This document shows, in pieces, positions 8,045 to 14,643 of a DNA stretch of 29,320 nt; the stretch's first letter is position 1; each line of letters begins with the position of its first letter. A program made the position numbers and the translations under genes. The notes beneath the pieces are model-generated. The model did no database searches, was not told the origin of the DNA, and was given only the letters and a program-made list of their open reading frames with translations. Source of the DNA: Archangiaceae bacterium (lineage in GTDB: Bacteria; Myxococcota; Myxococcia; Myxococcales; Myxococcaceae); assembly GCA_023248915.1 (NCBI GenBank), contig JAHFDQ010000010.1, positions 1-29,320 on the forward strand, written 5' to 3'.

Positions 8045-8721
8045 CCGCAGGCTCAGACGGAGACTTCGACAAGTCGCTGAATCGAGTCCTGGACGGACTC
8101 AAGCGACGCACCCTTCGTGAGCGCGGTCCTTCGCCGCCCGCGTGCACGGCCTGCGGCCGCGGATTCGACGACCTTCTCGACGTACCGCGCGTCACCGTGT
8201 TGGCCGTCGAGCGTTTGAAACCAAGAGCCAAAGTGGAGGATTGGCTGGCGCGTCAGTATCCGCGGGGCTCTCCCGCCCGGTCGCTCCCTGAGTTGCTTCG
8301 GACGCCGTCGCTGGTCAGGTACTTGCGCACGCTCGAGTCGTTGATTGGCAAAGAGGTCGAGCCCGCCGCCCTGACCCCTCGCTGGTTGCGTGCGGGCGGA
8401 CTGCCTGAGTGGCCTTCGGCGTCCCCAGTGCCCGGCTCGCCCAGGAAACCGAGCGACGACTGGACTTTCTGGACGCTGACGTTTGCCACGAGGTGGGCCA
8501 CCCGCCCGGGGCAGGCAAGCCTGCAGGTCAACGCTGCGATCGGGGGGCACTCGTGGGGCAGCGAATACGGCCCGGTGACTGTTGATGCCGCTCCCATCAT
8601 CCGCGTCCGGGTCCGGTATTCTCTTTGCGCGGCGTCACCCAGGCCCGGGACGGCGAACCGGCACGCGAAGCGAAGCGCCGGCAGCGACTCGCCCGCGTAC
8701 CCCGGGGCGGCTTCACCATGA
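8041..8721 (+). CDS. Uncharacterised protein with a CxxC motif
   Basis: The protein has 226 residues and is not recognised. Near residue 40 there is a CTACGRGF motif that could be half of a zinc knuckle, but I see no second CxxC. The middle is charged and helical (RLKPRAKVEDWLARQY, then RYLRTLESLIGKEV). A W/F-rich stretch (DDWTFWTLTFATRW) suggests a beta core in the last third. The final 30 residues are low-complexity Pro/Ala/Ser and may be a disordered tail. The start ATG overlaps the previous stop (ATGA), and the end overlaps the next gene (ATGA at 8718). A longer reading starting at 7750 is antiparallel in sense to no gene but overlaps the paralog's coding frame, so I rejected it. Confidence 0.68.
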   Translation: MTAGSDGDFDKSLNRVLDGLKRRTLRERGPSPPACTACGRGFDDLLDVPRVTVLAVERLKPRAKVEDWLARQYPRGSPARSLPELLRTPSLVRYLRTLESLIGKEVEPAALTPRWLRAGGLPEWPSASPVPGSPRKPSDDWTFWTLTFATRWATRPGQASLQVNAAIGGHSWGSEYGPVTVDAAPIIRVRVRYSLCAASPRPGTANRHAKRSAGSDSPAYPGAASP

Positions 8722-9665
8722 GAGTAACTCCCGGCGTGAAAGCCCGCGGCCGCTGGCTACCAGCGCTGGGCTTCAAAGTCTCGGCCCGCGGCGATGCCAC
8801 GCTCGACAGGCGCGCCCGGAAGGCGCTCGCCGAGCGCTTCGTGTTGGAAGCGATTGAAGCAAACGGCCTCCTGTGCGGAGGCGGGGTCTTCGGCCCCGGC
8901 GCGACGATGGTGGACTTGGGGGTGCTCGTCGTCAGCGCGCGTACGTGGAAGTCGTGTACGAATCGCGACCGTCTGAGGGTGGGCCGCTGGCTGGCGGCTC
9001 AGCACGGAATCGTCGACGTTCGCGTCGGTGCGCTGGTCGCCACCGGCGACGACTACAGGTACGAACGTCCGAAGCTGTCGCGCCCACGCGGAGGCAACCC
9101 GCTCGAGCGGGCCCGGCGGCTGAGGGCCGAGGCCCTTGTCGCCTACCGGGCGGCAGCCGAGGTGCTGAGCCGCCCGGAAGTCCGCCTCGCTGTCGGCCGG
9201 CTCAATCTCTCCGCTGCCCTCGCGGAAGCAGCTCTCGACGAAGTCTTGCGGCCCGTGCTCCGGAAACTTGGCCCGTCGAAGCGGAAGCCGGAGACGGATA
9301 GCGATCGCAACTGGGACCTGGCCAACCGCTTGGAACATGCGCTGGACGAACCGGCGCCGCACGGGCGGCATCGAGCGCGATGGAAGGAACTCAGCCACGC
9401 CTTGTACCTGGTACGCGAGCTCTACCACTTCGACGGCGACGTCATCTGCATCCCCGACCTGCATGAATTCGAACGCAACCTGGTCCCGGGCAGCCGCGTC
9501 GCCATCGAGGAAGCTTGGGGGCTGCTGAAGGCGCCCGCGCGCTTCGTCCGTGCCGAGAAGCGTGGGTATGCGGAGGGCATTCGCCGTTGGGTGACACCCT
9601 ACGCGAGCGGCGCGAGGAAGAGGCAAGGTAGCGACGGGCAACCGAAAGAAGGAGAGAGCAGTTGA
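8718..9665 (+). CDS. Two-domain protein with an N-terminal YggL/DUF469-like domain
   Basis: The protein has 315 residues. The first 110 follow the pattern of the YggL family (50S ribosome-binding protein): LGFKV near the start, FVLEAIEANGLLCGGG in the middle, then a conserved RxxVxxWL-type helix (RLRVGRWLAAQHGI) and VDVRVGALVATGDDY. E. coli YggL shows the same order (LGFSV, EPNKL, VRKWL, DEVR). The remaining 200 residues are a helical, charged domain (RARRLRAEALVAYRAAAEVL, then HALYLVRELYHFDGDV) that I cannot place. YggL itself is about 108 residues, so this is a fusion. The ATG at 8718 overlaps the previous stop; an in-frame extension to 8625 is possible but lies inside the upstream gene. 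The ribosome link is inferred from remembered family pattern only. Confidence 0.7.
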   Translation: MRVTPGVKARGRWLPALGFKVSARGDATLDRRARKALAERFVLEAIEANGLLCGGGVFGPGATMVDLGVLVVSARTWKSCTNRDRLRVGRWLAAQHGIVDVRVGALVATGDDYRYERPKLSRPRGGNPLERARRLRAEALVAYRAAAEVLSRPEVRLAVGRLNLSAALAEAALDEVLRPVLRKLGPSKRKPETDSDRNWDLANRLEHALDEPAPHGRHRARWKELSHALYLVRELYHFDGDVICIPDLHEFERNLVPGSRVAIEEAWGLLKAPARFVRAEKRGYAEGIRRWVTPYASGARKRQGSDGQPKEGESS

Positions 9666-10162
9666 AGAGACGGCGACGAATTGCTGAAGAGGATCGCGCC
9701 CCGGTCACCGGGAGCCTCGAGCGAAATGTGGACGACAGGCCGGAAGTCCAGGGCCTCTTGAGGAAGCTCAAGGACTCGTTGCCTGCGCTGGAGAAGCTGC
9801 TCGACGAATGCAGCAGCCACTGGGGGTACGAGGACCCCGTCTACCGCTTCTACCACGGGAGCTTCAAAGTCTACGGGCTCCAGAGTGGCACGACCGCGAT
9901 CGTCGCCGCACTGCAGGCTCTCGCACCCGAGCGGAAGCTCAACGACTGGTTCATGCAGATCGTGAAGGACGGCACCGGGAAGAAGTTCGAAGGAGATCAC
10001 AACCGGCGATGGCTCGAGGTCACGCGGCCGATGGTCGAGGCCTTCTTCCACGCGCGGTACTTCCTGGAGATGGGCGTGCGTTACGGCAAGCAACTGAAGG
10101 TACCGCCCCTGCTGCTGCCGAGCGGCTGGGCCGCGTTTCTCTACCTCTACGGGCTCAGGTAA
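9662..10162 (+). CDS. Uncharacterised protein, last gene of the five-gene operon
   Basis: The protein has 166 residues and is not recognised. It starts with a basic patch (KRRRR), then a helical region (LLRKLKDSLPALEKLLDECS), a compact conserved-looking core (GYEDPVYRFYHGSFKVY, with NDWFMQIVKDGTGKKFEG) and an aromatic-rich C-terminus (FFHARYFLEMGVRYGKQL). It has no signal peptide; the hydrophobic end (LPSGWAAFLYLYGLR) is too short for a membrane anchor. The start is TTG at 9662, overlapping the previous stop as TTGA, and it has the best ribosome binding site of the operon (AAGGAGAGAG). It is followed by a hairpin in a 47-bp convergent gap, which marks the operon end. Confidence 0.75.
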   Translation: MKRRRRIAEEDRAPVTGSLERNVDDRPEVQGLLRKLKDSLPALEKLLDECSSHWGYEDPVYRFYHGSFKVYGLQSGTTAIVAALQALAPERKLNDWFMQIVKDGTGKKFEGDHNRRWLEVTRPMVEAFFHARYFLEMGVRYGKQLKVPPLLLPSGWAAFLYLYGLR

Positions 10163-10168
10163 TCGGCC

Positions 10169-10205
10169 GTGCCGTGATGGCCGACCGTGCGGTTCGGCCC
10201 GGCAC
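10169..10205. terminator. Hairpin between convergent genes
   Basis: GGCCGACCG (10179-10187) pairs with CGGTTCGGCC (10190-10199) with one bulged T. An outer GTGCC/GGCAC pair (10169-10173, 10201-10205) can extend the stem. It lies in the convergent gap between genes ending at 10162 and 10210. There is no T-tract, so intrinsic termination is uncertain. Confidence 0.4.
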
Positions 10206-10209
10206 TCCG

Positions 10210-11295
10210 CTACGGCTGGCACACTCCACTGACGCAGAAGGTTCCCAGTGAGCAGTCGTAATCGCTCGCGCAAGGGGCGCTCCCGCCATCGACTCCTGCA
10301 TCGGCGAAAGTGATCACGCACAGGTTGGTGATGCAGACCTCGGGCGCCGGGCAGTCGCTGTTGTACGTGCATTCCGGCCCGCCGTCGTAGGAGCCACCGT
10401 CGTAGGAGCCACCGTCGTAGGAGCCACCGTCGTAGGAGCCGCCGTCGTAGGAGCCGCCGTCGTAGGAGCCGCCGTCGTAGGGCCCACCATCGTGCGGTCC
10501 GCCGTCATTCGGTCCGCCGTCGTTGGGTCCTCCATCGTGCGGCCCGCCGTCATACGGCCCGCCGTCCAGCGATCCAGCCGTGCACGCTCCGCTCACGCAG
10601 ACCTGGCCCGACCCGCAGTGGGCGTCCACGACGCACTCGGGGCAAACGCCCCCCGAGCAAGTGGCACACGTTCCACCCAGGCACACCTGGTTCTGGGCAC
10701 AGCCCGCGTTGGTCGAGCACGTTCCCTGAGTCGCGCACGAGCCGTTCAGGCACACGTTGCCGGCCCCGCATTGCGAGTCCGTCGCGCAGCCGGGAGCCGA
10801 CCCGGGCTGAAAGCCGGAGAAGCTGCTCACCTCGAACGTCACCAGCTTCCCGGCCGGGTCGATTCGCAGCTTGGTGTGGTCAATCACGAACCGGACTCCG
10901 TTGGCCTCGCTCACCTGGATGAAGAGGTTCGCCTCTGTCTGCACCCCGTGCAGCTTGTACGGGAGCGTCATCTGCACCGGGCTGCGGAAGACGGTGCCCG
11001 AAGGCCCCCACAGCGCCACCGGGCCGGCCGCCTGTTCCGTCGAGTCCACCAGCGGCACGCTGCCCAGGTCGAGGGTGATGGTGGTGTCCGCCGAGAGCGC
11101 CCCGGGGGCGATGACCAGCCCCGTTCCGGCAAGCTCGGGGTTCTCGTCGGCCTTCACGACGATGGACGCGCCCTTGCTCGCGGTGACCCTTTCCGACTTC
11201 ACCAGCTTCGAGCCGTCGGTCTCGTTCGGCCCGCAGGCCACCAGCGCGGAAGCGAACACCAGCGCGGCCGCGTGGCGAAGATTGAGCCCGTCCAT
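10210..11295 (-). CDS. Lipoprotein with Cys-rich modules and a GG(P/S)xD repeat linker
   Basis: The protein has 361 residues. A lipoprotein signal peptide ends in LVAC (Cys21), so it is expected on an outer or inner membrane surface. Residues about 25-170 resemble a ZU5-like beta domain (GTGLVIAPGALSADTTITL, then PVALWGPSGTVF). Next come short Cys-rich repeats of the form C-x-D-x2-C-x6-C-x4-C (CATDSQCGAGNVCLNGSC), then twelve pentapeptides GG(P/S)(Y/H/N)D, then two more Cys modules at the C-terminus. The start ATG at 11295 follows GAGGAG. A much longer open frame upstream has no signal peptide and runs antisense to the methyltransferase gene, so I rejected it. This architecture is frequent in myxobacterial surface proteins; a specific function is unknown. 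Confidence 0.82.
   Translation of the reverse strand: MDGLNLRHAAALVFASALVACGPNETDGSKLVKSERVTASKGASIVVKADENPELAGTGLVIAPGALSADTTITLDLGSVPLVDSTEQAAGPVALWGPSGTVFRSPVQMTLPYKLHGVQTEANLFIQVSEANGVRFVIDHTKLRIDPAGKLVTFEVSSFSGFQPGSAPGCATDSQCGAGNVCLNGSCATQGTCSTNAGCAQNQVCLGGTCATCSGGVCPECVVDAHCGSGQVCVSGACTAGSLDGGPYDGGPHDGGPNDGGPNDGGPHDGGPYDGGSYDGGSYDGGSYDGGSYDGGSYDGGSYDGGPECTYNSDCPAPEVCITNLCVITFADAGVDGGSAPCASDYDCSLGTFCVSGVCQP
10376..10566. repeat. 15-bp tandem repeat, about 12 copies, inside a lipoprotein gene
   Basis: The unit on the plus strand is close to CCGTCGTAGGAGCC(A/G). The six copies nearest 10380 are almost identical and encode GGSYD; the rest vary (GGPYD, GGPHD, GGPND). A 15-bp unit keeps frame, so copy number can change without breaking the gene. 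Confidence 0.9.
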
Positions 11296-11574
11296 GTTCG
11301 ACTCCTCGAGCGTCTTACCCAGCAAGACCCCTGGGCACGCGCTCCTGTGAAACCTCGGTGATGCGGCGCGCCGTCGCCAAAGCAAGGGCCGCGCCAACCG
11401 GGCACAGCGTCCGCGCCCCAGATTCTGCCGAGTTCGGCCGGCGCGCCCGTCGGCGCTGCTCCGCGGTCGATGAAATTCTGAGAGGTCTCGTGACTTTGCG
11501 GCCCCGGAGCGCGCGTCGGCCTCATACCTCCGGATGAAAGGCGAGCCGGACCGCGAACGCGGTACCGTGCCCCC

Positions 11575-12294
11575 GTGCGGTACGCCGACGACCTCGCCTA
11601 CGTCCATCACACTGGGTTCGCCGACCTCGCCCGCGGAGCCTCGCCCTTCCTCGTCCGAGCGCTCGCCGCGCGAGGGCTGAAGCACGCCACCGTCCTCGAG
11701 CTCGGCTGCGGCAGCGGCATCCTCCTTCGCGCGTTGACGGACGCCGGCCACGCCGCCACGGGAGTGGACCTCTCGCCGGCGATGCTGCGAATCGCGCGTC
11801 GGACGGCGCCTCGCGCGCGCCTGGTCCGCTCGTCTCTCTACGACGCTCCGCTCGCGCCCTGCGACGCGGTCTTCTGCGTGGGCGAGCCGTTCAACTACCT
11901 CGAACCCACCGGGCGCACGCCGCCGCTCGCTCCGTTCTTCCGGCGGGTGGCGAGCGCCCTGCGCGCGGGTGGCCTGTTCGTCTTCGACGTCATCGTCGCG
12001 CGCCCCGGCCCCGGTTTGACTCGTCGCGGTTGGAGCGCGGGGAAAGACTGGGCGGTGCTGGTCGACACACGGGAAGACGCGAGGCGCAGGAGGCTCACCC
12101 GGGACGTGACGGCGTTCGTCCGCCGGAACGGTGCCTGGGCGCGCTCGCGGGAAGTGCACGGGGTGCGCGTCTTCCGGACGGCCGAGCTGGCCGGACTGTT
12201 GCGGTCCGCCGGGTTTCGGGTGCGGGTGACGTCGCGCTACGGCACCCACGCGCTGGCCGTTCGCCGGCGGGCCTTCATCTGCACGCGAAGGTAG
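11575..12294 (+). CDS. Class I SAM-dependent methyltransferase
   Basis: The protein has 239 residues with a Rossmann-type methyltransferase core. Motif I is VLELGCGSG (residues 40-48), followed by an acidic strand end (GVDLSPAMLRIARR) and a post-motif region with FCVGEPFNYL and GGLFVFDVI. The methyl acceptor cannot be told from sequence; the C-terminal beta strands are typical of small-molecule enzymes in the Methyltransf_25/11 group. The start is GTG at 11575, since a nearby ATG at 11534 is out of frame. The ribosome binding site is weak. It is a stand-alone gene: divergent from the lipoprotein gene across a 279-bp gap and convergent with the FMN reductase gene, 4 bp apart. Confidence 0.85.
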   Translation: MRYADDLAYVHHTGFADLARGASPFLVRALAARGLKHATVLELGCGSGILLRALTDAGHAATGVDLSPAMLRIARRTAPRARLVRSSLYDAPLAPCDAVFCVGEPFNYLEPTGRTPPLAPFFRRVASALRAGGLFVFDVIVARPGPGLTRRGWSAGKDWAVLVDTREDARRRRLTRDVTAFVRRNGAWARSREVHGVRVFRTAELAGLLRSAGFRVRVTSRYGTHALAVRRRAFICTRR

Positions 12295-12298
12295 CGGG

Positions 12299-12889
12299 CT
12301 ACCGCGGGTGCTGCGCGCGCCCTTCCTTCGTCACCCGCGCCCACCAGACCAGGTCGTTCACCAGCGCCTCGGCCTTCTTGGCGTTGAGCCCGTCGCTGGG
12401 CCAGCCGCGCTCGTCGCCGGTGAAGCCAATCAGCCGGACGTTCACCTCGTCGCGCACCGGCACCATGCGCAGCTCGGACACCACCAGCCGCAGTTGCTCG
12501 ACCGCCCGGGCGCCGGCGGAGAAGCCGCCGTAGCTGACGAAGGCCGCGGGCTTGTAGTTCCAGGGCGCGTAGACCTGGTCGAGCGCGTTCTTCAGCGAGC
12601 CCGGGTAGGCGTGGTTGTACTCGGGCGTGACGAACACGAAGCCGTCGCAGGACTTCACCTTTTCGGCCCACCGCCGTTCCAGCGTGCCTTCGGCGTAGGA
12701 CTTCTCGGCGATGCCGGGCTGCTCGCGGAGCGCGTAGACGGGCAACGCCCACTCCTTCAGGTCGAAGAGCTCGACCTCGAGCTCGGGGCGCTCGACCAGC
12801 TTCGCGTGAATCCAGTGGGCGAAGGCCTCGCCGCGCCGACCCTCGCGCACGCTGGCGAGAATGACTCCGATGCTGAGCTTCGGTTCCAT
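12299..12889 (-). CDS. NADPH-dependent FMN reductase (flavodoxin-like)
   Basis: The protein has 196 residues and a flavodoxin-like fold that should bind FMN and reduce quinones, azo dyes or similar acceptors with NAD(P)H. The N-terminal strand and phosphate loop (IGVILASVREGRRG, residues 7-20) and the family hallmark PEYNHAYPGSLKNALD (89-104) are both clear, and SYGGFSAG provides the later flavin loop. It is the last gene of a minus-strand run doxX - dioxygenase - reductase; the gap to the dioxygenase stop is 8 bp. The ATG at 12889 follows AGGAGCG. A 600-residue open frame extending to 14101 lies antisense or out of frame to its neighbours and was rejected. This family often takes part in quinone detoxification, matching the other genes here. 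Confidence 0.9.
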   Translation of the reverse strand: MEPKLSIGVILASVREGRRGEAFAHWIHAKLVERPELEVELFDLKEWALPVYALREQPGIAEKSYAEGTLERRWAEKVKSCDGFVFVTPEYNHAYPGSLKNALDQVYAPWNYKPAAFVSYGGFSAGARAVEQLRLVVSELRMVPVRDEVNVRLIGFTGDERGWPSDGLNAKKAEALVNDLVWWARVTKEGRAQHPR

Positions 12890-12897
12890 GAACGCTC

Positions 12898-13713
12898 CTA
12901 TCCGAACCGCGCCGCCGAGACGACGACGCCCATCACCTCGTCGCGAAAGACGGTTTGGCCCGGGTCGGCTCCGGCCGCGCCCGCGACCACCATCAGGGGC
13001 AGCAGATGCTCTTCCCGGGGGTGGCTCGCCCGGGCGGAAGGGCCCTCTTCCCACCGCGACAAGAGCGCCTCGCGCCGGCCCCCGGGCGCGGCCACGGCTT
13101 CGGACAACCAGGCGTCGAAGGTTTCGGAGTCGGCGTGCGCCCGCGGCGACGGCGACATCAGGGCGCGCATGTTGTGGAAGCTCATGCCGCTGCCCACGAT
13201 GAGGACGCCCTCGTCGCGCAGCGGAGCCAGCGCCCGGCCGATGGCCAGGTGCTCTGCCGGGTCGAGCCCTTCGCGCAACGACACCTGCACCGTCGGCAGC
13301 TCGGCCTCGGGGAAAGCCACCTTCAGCGGAACGAAGACGCCGTGGTCGAAGCCGCGCTTGGAATCGGCGGCGCTGGGCAGGCCCGCGGCCTCGAGCAGTC
13401 CGCGCACCTTCGCCGCGAGCTCGGGAGCGCCCGGCGCCGGCCAGGTGAGCTGGTAGGTATGCGGAGGAAAACCCGAGTAGTCGTAGAGGAGCCCCGGCTG
13501 CTTCGCGGTGGTGACGGTGGTCACCGGTTCTTCCCAGTGCCCCGACACCACCAGCAAGGCCTTGGGCCGTTCGGGCAGCGTGGCGGGAAGGCCGCGCAGC
13601 CAGGCCGCCATCCGGTCCCAGGTGTCGGGGGGCCCGGACGTCCATTCCATGAAGAAGCAGGGGCCGCCCCCGTGGGGCAGGAAGACTGCCGGCTGTCGCA
13701 TTGCCTGGCTCAT
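12898..13713 (-). CDS. DODA-type extradiol aromatic ring-opening dioxygenase
   Basis: The protein has 271 residues and belongs to the class III extradiol dioxygenase family that includes YgiD (4,5-DOPA dioxygenase). Metal-ligand histidines lie in the expected motifs: H14 (FLPHGGGP), H59 (SGHWEEP) and H236 (REEHLLPL). A further conserved histidine, H124, sits in GFDHGVFVPL. SGMSFHNM is also typical. The enzyme would open catechol-type rings next to, not between, the two hydroxyls. The true substrate is unknown. It begins directly after the doxX stop (TGAATG), so the two are co-translated, and the FMN reductase follows. Length is normal for the family. Confidence 0.92.
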   Translation of the reverse strand: MSQAMRQPAVFLPHGGGPCFFMEWTSGPPDTWDRMAAWLRGLPATLPERPKALLVVSGHWEEPVTTVTTAKQPGLLYDYSGFPPHTYQLTWPAPGAPELAAKVRGLLEAAGLPSAADSKRGFDHGVFVPLKVAFPEAELPTVQVSLREGLDPAEHLAIGRALAPLRDEGVLIVGSGMSFHNMRALMSPSPRAHADSETFDAWLSEAVAAPGGRREALLSRWEEGPSARASHPREEHLLPLMVVAGAAGADPGQTVFRDEVMGVVVSAARFG

Positions 13714-14151
13714 TCACGCTCTGGGTGGAATCGGCGCGCCCCGGAAGCGGCCCCAGGCGACGAAGGCCGCGAGAGAACCCAGCACCAGGTTCACCCCGAT
13801 GACGTGCGCCTCGCCGCGCGACAGGTGAAACGCCATCGCCAGCACCATCACCGTGGCGAGCCCGGCGCCCGCCAGCGCCGTCAGCTTCGGGCGAATGCGC
13901 GTCACCGAGGGCAGGATGAGCCCCAACACGCCGGTCAGCTCGGAGGCGCCGATGAAGCGCACCAGCGGGCCGGGCACCGCGGCCGTCCAGGCCATCTTGT
14001 GGGCCAGCTCGGCGAGGGGCGCGCTCACCTTCAAGACGCCGGCCATGCCGAACGCCAGGGCCAACAGCCCCTGTGCCGCCCAGAGCCCGAAGTGCAGCCA
14101 CCGAACCGAGGTTCTCGGCCCGCTCTGCATCGTCGCTTCTTCCGCGCCCAT
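13714..14151 (-). CDS. DoxX-family membrane protein
   Basis: The protein has 145 residues with four predicted membrane helices (about 19-42, 62-84, 90-108 and 115-133). Typical DoxX features are FGMAGVLKVSAP early on and FIGASELTGVLGLILPS in the second helix. The family is linked to quinone or thiol redox and to the CatD protein of Bacillus, whose gene pairs with a ring-cleavage enzyme gene. The ATG at 14151 has a near-perfect ribosome binding site (GGGAGGAACG). It is the first gene of the three-gene operon and is divergent from the HxlR regulator with a 78-bp gap to that gene's preferred start, implying regulation from the shared promoter region. Confidence 0.88.
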   Translation of the reverse strand: MGAEEATMQSGPRTSVRWLHFGLWAAQGLLALAFGMAGVLKVSAPLAELAHKMAWTAAVPGPLVRFIGASELTGVLGLILPSVTRIRPKLTALAGAGLATVMVLAMAFHLSRGEAHVIGVNLVLGSLAAFVAWGRFRGAPIPPRA

Positions 14152-14164
14152 CGTTCCTCCCTAC

Positions 14165-14215
14165 TGGTTCCGTTTTGTGACCGTGTTTAATATGGTAACC
14201 AGGTGTCGCGTTCGC
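14165..14215. promoter_or_regulatory. Divergent promoter region with a TGGT-A-ACCA dyad
   Basis: The AT-rich patch GTTTAATATGGTAACC is unusual for this DNA. It contains TAATAT (14188-14193, possible plus-strand -10) and TATTAA on the other strand. The dyad TGGTAACCA (14193-14201) resembles the short GGTxACC-type sites of HxlR/DUF24 regulators. Position and dyad are seen; operator function is inferred. Confidence 0.45.
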
Positions 14216-14229
14216 AACGAGGAATGCAA

Positions 14230-14643
14230 ATGCCGCGAAAGCAGCCCCGAATCCGTGAGGATGCGTGCCCGGCGCGCGACGTCCTGAACCGGGTCGGCGA
14301 CAAGTGGAGCGTCTTCGTGGTCAGCCTGTTGCATGGCGGGCCGATGCGCTTCTCCGAGCTCAAGCGGGCCATCGAGGGCATTTCCCAGCGCATGCTCACC
14401 CTGACGGTGAGGGGGCTCGAGCGCGACGGCCTGGTGACGCGCACGGTGACGCCGACCATTCCGCCCCGGGTGGACTACGAGCTGACCTCGCTCGGCCGCA
14501 CCTTGCTTCAGCCCATCCTGGCGCTCTCGGCCTGGGCCGAGAAGAACCGGGGCGCCATCCAGGACGCCCGGGGCCGGTACGACGCCAAGGCCGCTCGCTC
14601 ACGCGCCGGGAGGAACACCGACCGGCGTGCCGCCGCGTCCTGA
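14230..14643 (+). CDS. HxlR-family (DUF24) redox-type transcriptional regulator
   Basis: The protein has 137 residues from the ATG at 14230. I chose this start over GTG 14203 and ATG 14224 because GAGGA (14219-14223) sits six bases before it. The winged HTH is complete: LNRVGDKWSVFVVSLLHGG, RFSELKRAIEGISQRMLT, the recognition helix (TLTVRGLERDGLVTR) and wing (PPRVDYELTSLGRTL). Near the N-terminus is Cys13 followed by proline (DACPARDVL), in the place where YodB and CatR of Bacillus have their quinone- or diamide-sensing cysteine. It is divergent from doxX and probably represses that operon until an electrophile modifies Cys13; this regulation is inference. The 3' end overlaps the next gene by 17 bp. 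Confidence 0.9.
   Translation: MPRKQPRIREDACPARDVLNRVGDKWSVFVVSLLHGGPMRFSELKRAIEGISQRMLTLTVRGLERDGLVTRTVTPTIPPRVDYELTSLGRTLLQPILALSAWAEKNRGAIQDARGRYDAKAARSRAGRNTDRRAAAS

Noticed and set aside
8590..8721. Possible frameshift joining the third and fourth operon genes
   Set aside because: The ATGA overlap at 8718 matches the other junctions, and the tail of the third protein, though low in complexity, ends at a proper stop.
10376..10566. Regular repeats as a CRISPR array
   Set aside because: The units are contiguous 15-mers without spacers and lie in frame in a coding sequence.
11296..12249. Long upstream extension of the repeat lipoprotein (to 679 residues)
   Set aside because: It is antisense to the methyltransferase gene, and the signal peptide starts at 11295.
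12890..14101. 600-residue open frame merging with the FMN reductase
   Set aside because: It overlaps the dioxygenase and doxX genes out of frame; the reductase has its own start and ribosome binding site.
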